A stretch of DNA of 18,525 nucleotides from Nocardioidaceae bacterium (GTDB lineage: Bacteria > Actinomycetota > Actinomycetes > Propionibacteriales > Nocardioidaceae): the NCBI GenBank assembly GCA_025966335.1, contig JAICRS010000027.1, positions 1 through 18,525 on the forward strand, given 5' to 3'. This document shows, piece after piece, positions 13,500 through 18,525 of the stretch. The notes under the pieces are model-generated. The model was not told where the DNA came from, did no database searches, and saw only the letters and a program-made list of their open reading frames with translations. The translations under genes were made by a program, and so were the position numbers. How positions within the stretch are numbered: position 1 is the stretch's first letter; the number at the start of each line of letters is the position of its first letter.

Positions 13500-14213
13500 A
13501 TGTCGAAGTCGAAGAACATGCGTGACCATGCCAATGAGCTGGCCGACAAGCTTGCTCCCCATGTCGACTCCGCGCGCGAGAAGGCCGCGCCCATGATCGC
13601 GGACGCGCGGATGAAGGCGGCGCCGGTGATCGCCGACGCGAAGGTGAAGGCCGCACCGTACGTGGCCGGCGCCAAGGACAAGGCCGCGCCGGCCCTCTCG
13701 GACGCGAAGGACAAGCTCACCCACGAGGTGCTTCCGGTGATCACCGCCGCGATCGCCGCCGCCAGTGAGGCGACCGAAGAGGCACGTACCGAGGCCAGGA
13801 AGCGCGGTGCCGCCACGGCCGCCGCGCTCAAGGGCGAGCTCGAGGCACCGAAGAAGAAGGAGACGCACCGCTTCCGCAACTTCCTGGTCCTGCTCGGCCT
13901 CGGGGGCATCGCGGCGTTCGTCGCCAAGAAGCTCTCGGACCGTGAGGCGACCACCGCCTGGCAGTCGTCCTACCAGCCGACGCCGGCGTCGACCCCGCCC
14001 GCTCCGGCAGCGACGTCGCCGGTCGACGAGACCCCGACCGCTACCGCGGCTGCCGCGGCGGCCGCCGGTGGTGTGCACACCACCGACGACGAGGGTGCAG
14101 CCGGACCCGACGAGGCCGCCGCCGACGCGTCGGAGATCCCGCACGAGGTCACCACACCCGACCACCCGGCCGACGAGGTGCACCTGAAGAAGGACGGACC
14201 ACCGATGCCCTAG
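13500..14213 (+). CDS. Membrane-anchored protein with five 11-residue helical repeats
   Basis: This is a 237-residue protein of unknown function. Residues 25-79 are five consecutive 11-residue units: AREKAAPMIAD, ARMKAAPVIAD, AKVKAAPYVAG, AKDKAAPALSD and AKDKLTHEVLP. The pattern resembles LEA-group-3 or apolipoprotein-type amphipathic helices. An Ala/Glu-rich helix continues to about 115. One short hydrophobic segment (about 127-143, NFLVLLGLGGIAAFVAKK) is followed by an Ala/Pro/Thr/Asp-rich, probably disordered tail. There is no signal peptide, so the repeats are probably cytosolic and the tail external, or the helix is peripheral. Streptomyces carries a DUF5324 protein of similar plan beside ppiA and rhomboid genes; equivalence is my inference. 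The start ATG lies after AGAGGA (13484-13489). Its stop shares CTAG with the convergent acyltransferase stop. Confidence 0.83.
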   Translation: MSKSKNMRDHANELADKLAPHVDSAREKAAPMIADARMKAAPVIADAKVKAAPYVAGAKDKAAPALSDAKDKLTHEVLPVITAAIAAASEATEEARTEARKRGAATAAALKGELEAPKKKETHRFRNFLVLLGLGGIAAFVAKKLSDREATTAWQSSYQPTPASTPPAPAATSPVDETPTATAAAAAAAGGVHTTDDEGAAGPDEAAADASEIPHEVTTPDHPADEVHLKKDGPPMP

Positions 14214-15235
14214 CGCTTGGCCTTCCTCACCGGGAGATCCACCGGGCGGTGCTCGGCGATCCAGCGGTCGATCTGCTCCCAACGGGAGAACAACCAGTCG
14301 ATCCGGTCGTCGCGCCCGTCCGGTATCTCGTTTCTGGGCACTCGCCACCACCGCATGATGATCTGCTTGTCCATCGGCAGCTCGCGCCACACGTCCGCGA
14401 CCGTGAGCAGGTGATCCAGGCCCGTGTGTGCGACCAGGACGATGTCCGCCTCCGGTGCCGCGTCGAGCGCCGCGAGCAGGCCGCCGGGTCGAGGTGCCAG
14501 CACGTGCTGCATCCGCTCCGCCCGCCGCGCCATCGCTTCCAGGCCGAGCCGGCGGAGCTTCTCGATCGCTCGCCGCCGGCGCTCCGGGGTGAAGTTGCCG
14601 CCCTCGGGAAAGATCACGAACGCGTCGTTCTCGTCCAGGCCGGTGGCCAGCTCCGCGATCTGCGACTCCAGGTCGTGTCCGGTCTTCGGCCTGCCGGAGA
14701 TGAACCGGCTGGGCACCCGGTTCAGGATCACGTCGATCGCCGGGTCCCACGCCAGGGTGTCCTTGAGCACGACCCGCGGCTCCCGGCCGTACCAGTGCAT
14801 CAGCGCGTACATCAGCGTGAACGAGTCCCCGGGGCCCGCGTGCCGGCAGCACACCAGCAGCGGCTCGCCCGGGAACGCGTCGGGCGTGGGCCCCTCGGTC
14901 ACGATCTTCAGGCGCAGCACCCGCCGCGCCTCGCGGAAGAAGATGATCAGGTAGGTCTGTGCGATGTCGTAGTGGACCCGTTCGAACCAGGGCCGGCGGA
15001 TGAACAGACCGAAGCCGGAGGCGATCCACAGCCCGAACAGCTCGATCAGCATGATGCTCTCCAGCCCCAGGTGCATGATCGCCAGCCACAGCAGTCGAAG
15101 CGGCCGGAGCCGACCGGACACGACCGGCGAGAGCACGGCTGCCAGGATCAGCCAGAGCGGCACGGTGGTGAGCAGCAGCACGGTGAACGCGATGACCGCG
15201 GGCGCGAGCACCACCCGGCGGAACACCCCGGTCAC
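14210..15235 (-). CDS. PlsC-like 1-acyl-glycerol-3-phosphate acyltransferase family membrane protein
   Basis: This 341-residue protein probably transfers an acyl group to a lysophospholipid or related glycerolipid at the inner membrane face. There are two hydrophobic N-terminal helices (about 8-38 and 48-78). The acyltransferase fold follows with the HX4D catalytic motif HAGPGD (His132, Asp137), the FPEGGNFTP block (209-217) that binds the phosphate, and PSRFISGRP between them. The N-terminal region is longer than in minimal PlsC (about 240 residues). The GTG start overlaps the stop of the upstream patatin-like gene (GTGA), so production is probably coupled. The substrate cannot be decided. 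The paired lipase suggests phospholipid turnover. Confidence 0.86.
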   Translation of the reverse strand: MTGVFRRVVLAPAVIAFTVLLLTTVPLWLILAAVLSPVVSGRLRPLRLLWLAIMHLGLESIMLIELFGLWIASGFGLFIRRPWFERVHYDIAQTYLIIFFREARRVLRLKIVTEGPTPDAFPGEPLLVCCRHAGPGDSFTLMYALMHWYGREPRVVLKDTLAWDPAIDVILNRVPSRFISGRPKTGHDLESQIAELATGLDENDAFVIFPEGGNFTPERRRRAIEKLRRLGLEAMARRAERMQHVLAPRPGGLLAALDAAPEADIVLVAHTGLDHLLTVADVWRELPMDKQIIMRWWRVPRNEIPDGRDDRIDWLFSRWEQIDRWIAEHRPVDLPVRKAKR

Positions 15236-16065
15236 GTCAGGTGCTCGTCGAGGTAGGCGACCGAGGCCGCATAGGCGGTGTCGATTCGTCGGAGCACCGC
15301 CGAGAAGTCGCGGTAGGCGAGCAGCGAGTCGTCCTTGGGTGACCCACCGCCGGTGGGCATGACGTGGGCGGTGACGTGGTCGGGCAGCTCGGCCATCTCC
15401 CGGTTGAACCGGTGCCGTCGGGCGATCTCGAACGAGACTCGGGCGACCTCCCAGGGCTTGCGCGGCGGTCGCAGGGGACGGTCGATCCGGCCGACCTGAA
15501 GCACGAAGATCCGGGTCGCGCCGCACTCGACGGCCCTGCCGACCGGGATCGAGTTGACGATCCCGCCGTCCAGGTAGTGCTCGCCGTCGACGACCGCGGG
15601 GCGCAGCAGGCCGGGTACGGCGGCGGAGGCGACGACGGCGTCGACGACCCGTCCGCTGGTGAACCAGTGCTCGGCGGCGCGCTCGATGCTGGCCGCGCAG
15701 CACTGGAAGGGGATCCGCAGGTCGTCGAAGGTGCGGTCGTCGAGCTCCTGCTGCAGCCGCTCCCGCAGTGGCTTCGCCGAGTGCAGGTGGGTCCCCGTCC
15801 TCATCGCACGGGTGACCTGGCGGACGGCACCGTCGCCGTACACCTCCTTGCCGGCGGCGGCGCTCTCCCACAGCGCCAGGAGGCGGTCGATCACCCCCGG
15901 TCCGGGGTCGGCGGCGACCAGGGCACCGTTGAGAGCACCGACCGAGGTGCCCAGGATCAGGTCGGCGCGGACGCCTGCCTCGAGCAGGGCGCGGAGCATG
16001 CCGACCTCGACCGCCCCGAGCACGCCGCCACCGCCGAGGACGATGGCGGTGTGCGGCTCGGTCAT
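15232..16065 (-). CDS. Patatin-like phospholipase family protein
   Basis: This 277-residue predicted serine lipase or acyl hydrolase has the patatin Ser-Asp dyad. The oxyanion hole is GGGGVLGAVEVG (11-22), the nucleophile elbow is GTSVGA with Ser41, and the catalytic Asp166 is in DGG (166-168). It resembles bacterial RssA/patatin-like proteins of about 280-300 residues. No signal peptide is seen, so it is probably cytosolic or membrane-associated. Its ATG overlaps the stop of the upstream DUF3817 gene (ATGA), and its own stop overlaps the acyltransferase start. A deacylase directly coupled to an acyltransferase is compatible with a deacylation-reacylation cycle. Confidence 0.92.
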   Translation of the reverse strand: MTEPHTAIVLGGGGVLGAVEVGMLRALLEAGVRADLILGTSVGALNGALVAADPGPGVIDRLLALWESAAAGKEVYGDGAVRQVTRAMRTGTHLHSAKPLRERLQQELDDRTFDDLRIPFQCCAASIERAAEHWFTSGRVVDAVVASAAVPGLLRPAVVDGEHYLDGGIVNSIPVGRAVECGATRIFVLQVGRIDRPLRPPRKPWEVARVSFEIARRHRFNREMAELPDHVTAHVMPTGGGSPKDDSLLAYRDFSAVLRRIDTAYAASVAYLDEHLT

Positions 16066-16406
16066 GCCGGCGCCGGCTCCGAGGCGAGCTGCTCCTGGAC
16101 CTGGCGGGTGGCTCGGCGCTCGGCCCAGAACGACAGGATCGGGACCGTCCCGAGCAGCAGGGTGACGATCGTGAACCTCAGGTCCCAGCCGGCCTTGCGC
16201 GAGAGCACGAACGCGGCGATCAGGAAGATCATGTAGAGCCAGCCGTGCGCCACACCGAGGGTCGCGGAGATGGTGTCGCCGATCTCCTCGGCCCGGCTGC
16301 CGTCGGGCGACAGGTAGTGCAGGGGCAAGCCGATCAGGCACAGGATGATCAGGAGGACCCCGACGATGACGGCCATGATCCGGTAGGGGGTCAGTGCGGC
16401 TCTCAC
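16062..16406 (-). CDS. DUF3817 small integral membrane protein
   Basis: This 114-residue protein has three predicted helices (about 8-27, 47-66, 74-93). It shows the pattern of DUF3817: YRIMAVIVGVLL near the start, AHGWLYMIFLIAAF in the middle and GTVPILSFWAERR after the last helix. Function is unknown; the family is common in actinobacteria, often near membrane or respiration genes. The GTG at 16406 is the only sensible start before the first helix. Its stop overlaps the patatin-like gene start by 4 bases. The gap to the upstream SURF1 gene is only 15 bases, so these genes probably form one transcript. Confidence 0.88.
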   Translation of the reverse strand: MRAALTPYRIMAVIVGVLLIILCLIGLPLHYLSPDGSRAEEIGDTISATLGVAHGWLYMIFLIAAFVLSRKAGWDLRFTIVTLLLGTVPILSFWAERRATRQVQEQLASEPAPA

Positions 16407-16421
16407 GGGCTTGACGGTACC

Positions 16422-17159
16422 TCAGCGTCGGTGGGCGACCTCGTCGGAGCACCAGCGCCACCACACGAACAGCGCGAACAGCCCGAACACCCACCACTCG
16501 AGGGCGTAGAGCAGGTTGCGCAGCGCGGTGAACGTCTCCGGTTCCGGCAACGAGTCGGGGGTGACCGGCTGCAGTCCGGTCAGCTGCGACGTTGCCTGGT
16601 CGGCGATCACGTAGGCGCCGTAGAGGTCCTGGTCGACGTGCTGGATCGCGTCGGCGATCCGCAGCTCCTGGAGGACGTCGTCGTTGGGGTCCGGGTCCTG
16701 TCGTCCGGTTCCCTCGGGTGGTTGCAGCCAGCCGGTCAACGTGACCTCTCCGGTCGGTGCCGCAGGTGCTGCGTCGGGGGTCGCCGTCCAGCCGCGGACC
16801 ACGGGCATGGCAGCGTTGCCCGGGTCGCACTGGGGATCGCAGACCGCCACCGGTGTGACCACCCAGAACCCGCTGTTCCCGGCGCGTTCCCGGTCGGCCA
16901 CGTAGAACGTGGACTCCGGCACCCAGAGGCCCTCGAGGTCGACCGGCTGGCCGATCGCGTCACCGGGGAACGGCGCGTCGGGCGACATCACGGAGGTGAG
17001 CTGCTTCGCTTCGGCATTGGCCAGGTCCACGGCGGCCAGCTCGCGACGGGTCTGCCACGCGTCGTACTGCCAGAAGCCGAGCCAGGCCGCCACCGTGGTC
17101 GCGACGAGCGCCAGCAGATGCAACCCGATCATCCGGGGCGAGAACAGCGCGCGAACCAC
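16422..17159 (-). CDS. SURF1 family protein (cytochrome oxidase assembly)
   Basis: This 245-residue protein has the SURF1 layout: an N-terminal transmembrane helix (about 10-30), a large extracytoplasmic domain and a C-terminal helix (about 216-238). The motifs are LGFWQYDAWQTRR after helix one, GLWVPESTFYVADRER, GFWVVTPV, PVVRGW and the final NLLYALEWWVFGLFALFVWWRW. SURF1 proteins assist cytochrome c oxidase assembly, probably heme a delivery; that is family knowledge. The domain contains two cysteines in CDPQCDPG (107-114), a loop I do not recall as a family feature. The start is the GTG at 17159, directly before the basic N-terminus. Confidence 0.92.
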   Translation of the reverse strand: MVRALFSPRMIGLHLLALVATTVAAWLGFWQYDAWQTRRELAAVDLANAEAKQLTSVMSPDAPFPGDAIGQPVDLEGLWVPESTFYVADRERAGNSGFWVVTPVAVCDPQCDPGNAAMPVVRGWTATPDAAPAAPTGEVTLTGWLQPPEGTGRQDPDPNDDVLQELRIADAIQHVDQDLYGAYVIADQATSQLTGLQPVTPDSLPEPETFTALRNLLYALEWWVFGLFALFVWWRWCSDEVAHRR

Positions 17160-17202
17160 GCCGGTCAGCCTACGTTCCGGCAGTGAGCGCCGCGGACGCG
17201 CG

Positions 17203-17385
17203 TCAGCCCTTCAGATCGATCCAGGCGGACACCAGGCCACGCAGCGCGTCAGCCTTCGCCGCGAGGTCCTCCTGGTCGAGGAACCGCGCCACGCGCGATG
17301 TGTCGCCCTCCCCTTCCACGCATCCGGGTGCTTGGTAGGTCATCAGCAGCCGTTGCCTGAACACGCATGCTCGCAGGGTGGTCAT
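17203..17385 (-). CDS. Doubtful small ORF, possible gene fragment
   Basis: This is an open frame of 60 residues from ATG 17385, or 46 residues from ATG 17343, the latter preceded by AGGCAACGG. The last 30 residues (RFLDQEDLAAKADALRGLVSAWIDLKG) look like an amphipathic helix pair with protein-like codon use. The first 20 do not. No family recognised. An in-frame TGA lies just upstream of the first ATG. It may be a small accessory gene or the remains of a longer one. Confidence 0.3.
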   Translation of the reverse strand: MTTLRACVFRQRLLMTYQAPGCVEGEGDTSRVARFLDQEDLAAKADALRGLVSAWIDLKG

Positions 17386-17477
17386 ACCACCGCGAATGCG
17401 CGATCAGGCACCCGGCCTTCGGCCCCACGTGCCGCGGACAGCCTCATTCACTACGGATCACTGCGCGGCGAAGGTGA

Positions 17478-18137
17478 CTACGCCACGAGTTCGCCCGTGA
17501 GGCGGACTAGCAGACGCATGTGCATGCCCGCCTCGGGTGGGTTCACCCGATCGACTACGAGCTCGAATGGGCGCTCCATGATCCGGTGTACACAGTCGAG
17601 CAGTGGGTCCGGAACATATCCGAGACGGTCACCGGTTTGCCTCACCAGAAGGGCACGCTCGTTGAACTCGTTGTCTGGCTCGCAACGCAGTTCCAGACGA
17701 TCGCCTGGCTTCAGATCGTCGATTGCGGCGCGCTCCCCAGACGTCAGGTGTCGGATGCCGTGAACAAGGAACGGCAGGCTGACAGGTCCCGGTTGAGGCA
17801 GTGGAGTCAACTCGTAGGTGTCGCCGGTGCGACCCCCGCCCGACACCGCGAGGACTTCAAGCGGCTCGGCCTCGGCGCCTAAGCCCAGCTGCTCCAGCGT
17901 TTCGGCCCGCTCGGGCCGGTGAGGGTCCATGACCCGCTCAGCAAAGATCGGGAAGAGCGACTCGCTCTCGTGCACTCGCCCGAGCGGAAGTCCCGGTAGA
18001 GCTCTCCGCACGTCGTCGTCGTACTTGAAGCGGAAGGTGTGCCCGTCGTGGCTCAAGACGCCGACGCGGCGGTAGCGACGAGTTTCGGGGTCCTGCCGAC
18101 TGACAAGGAGTTCGTCAGTCTTCAGTAGCGTCGCCAT
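17478..18137 (-). CDS. HIRAN domain protein with HipA-N-terminal-like segment
   Basis: This is a 219-residue protein in two parts. Residues about 22-112 (RRVGVLSHDGHTFRFKYDD ... SLFPIFAERVMDPHRPER ... LEVLAVSGGGRTGDTYEL) match the plan of the N-terminal subdomain of HipA-family kinases. Residues about 120-200 form a HIRAN domain: FLVHGIRH, LKPGDRLELRCEPDNEFNERALLV and LGYVPDPL. HIRAN domains bind DNA ends in helicases such as HLTF; in stand-alone bacterial proteins the role is unclear. The ATG is fixed by AGAGGAGG seven bases upstream. The frame is open to 18365, but that part is a shadow of the HipA-like gene. It overlaps the kinase gene by 23 bases, so the two are translated together. Confidence 0.83.
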   Translation of the reverse strand: MATLLKTDELLVSRQDPETRRYRRVGVLSHDGHTFRFKYDDDVRRALPGLPLGRVHESESLFPIFAERVMDPHRPERAETLEQLGLGAEAEPLEVLAVSGGGRTGDTYELTPLPQPGPVSLPFLVHGIRHLTSGERAAIDDLKPGDRLELRCEPDNEFNERALLVRQTGDRLGYVPDPLLDCVHRIMERPFELVVDRVNPPEAGMHMRLLVRLTGELVA

Positions 18138-18525
18138 GGCACAACCTCCTCTGGTTCTCGAGCACCACCTGCTCCATAAAGGTAGACGCGACCTCCGGCA
18201 TCCTCCCTTGAGGCGCTTCCAGTGTCTCCCGAATAGAGACCCCGTCCAAGGCAGCGACCCCCGCCACCCAGAGATCTGCGCCACTGCGCCGAACGGCCTC
18301 AAGCGCCAGGTCCACGAGCAGCTGCTTTCGTGGCGAGAACGGATTCGCTCGCCCTCGCCTCGCAAAGGCCACGGGATCCTTGGCCCGTCTGTTGTCGTCT
18401 GTCAGCCCGGCGGCCAACGCGCTGCCATGGTCGTAGGTCGGTGCGAGGAAGCGTGCGCCGTCGCTCTGACGCTCCAGGATCGCCCAGTTGCCCGGATGCC
18501 GGTCGCCGTTCCCGACCAGGGCGTC
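18115..18525 (-). CDS. HipA-like kinase, C-terminal part (5' end beyond right edge)
   Basis: The last 136 residues of a kinase-like protein are inside. They begin with the catalytic loop DALVGNGDRHPGNWAIL, which has the Asp-Arg-His and downstream Asn of HipA/PI-kinase-like enzymes. APTYDHGSAL follows, whose Asp is the expected metal ligand. The remainder is helical. HipA toxins phosphorylate translation factors such as glutamyl-tRNA synthetase; other relatives have unknown targets. The part inside the window looks intact, with no frameshift. An initiation codon inside this segment (TTG 18417) would remove the catalytic loop and is not a sensible start. The N-terminal subdomain is not visible here, but a similar segment is carried by the next gene. 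Confidence 0.82.
   Translation of the reverse strand, partial: DALVGNGDRHPGNWAILERQSDGARFLAPTYDHGSALAAGLTDDNRRAKDPVAFARRGRANPFSPRKQLLVDLALEAVRRSGADLWVAGVAALDGVSIRETLEAPQGRMPEVASTFMEQVVLENQRRLCHGDATED

Noticed and set aside
17520..17882. 120-residue plus-strand frame
   Set aside because: It is opposite the HIRAN gene, whose motifs are unmistakable; no ribosome site or family recognised.

Overview
The window looks like the chromosome of a high-GC actinobacterium. A Nocardioides-like member of the Propionibacteriales is my best guess from protein style, not from any search. Codons are strongly G/C at third positions. The core gene order, from the tRNA end, is tRNA-Leu, fhaA, fhaB, pstP, rodA, pbpA, pknA, pknB, then crgA, a rhomboid gene and ppiA. 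This matches the cell-wall and division signalling cluster that mycobacteria and streptomycetes carry a few genes from dnaA/oriC, so the window probably lies near the replication origin.

Layout. Positions 1-1080 hold, on the minus strand, the 5' part of a HAD-family phosphatase gene cut by the left edge, a small two-helix membrane protein, an inverted repeat, a terminator-like hairpin and tRNA-Leu(CAG). Positions 1259-10066 form a tightly packed plus-strand operon: FhaA and FhaB (phosphothreonine-binding FHA proteins), PstP (PP2C phosphatase), RodA (SEDS glycosyltransferase), PbpA (class B transpeptidase), PknA and PknB (membrane Ser/Thr kinases). From pstP onward every junction is a 4-base ATGA or GTGA overlap, which suggests translational coupling. 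The kinases sense the wall through extracellular PASTA domains, PstP reverses their action, the FHA proteins read phosphothreonine marks, and RodA/PbpA build peptidoglycan.

Positions 10073-11478 hold a minus-strand DUF881 protein and, divergently, a CrgA-like division protein that appears to be an internal duplication. A very strong terminator follows. The 11542-11909 gap contains three DnaA-box-like 9-mers within 32 bases and a 52-base tandem repeat. Next, on the minus strand, come a zinc-ribbon rhomboid protease gene (best start a CTG overlapping the ppiA stop) and the cyclophilin gene ppiA. A plus-strand gene for a membrane-anchored protein with five 11-residue repeats is divergent from ppiA.

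Positions 14210-17159 hold a minus-strand group: SURF1-family protein, DUF3817 membrane protein, patatin-like lipase and PlsC-like acyltransferase. The last three are joined by 4-base overlaps and suggest a lipid-remodelling unit.

From about 17160 to the right edge the character changes: lower apparent GC, a doubtful 60-residue ORF, then a two-gene minus-strand unit. This unit is a HipA-like kinase (only its C-terminal 136 residues are inside) followed, with a 23-base overlap, by a protein joining a HipA-N-terminal-like segment to a HIRAN domain. It is the best candidate in this window for an unusual accessory system.
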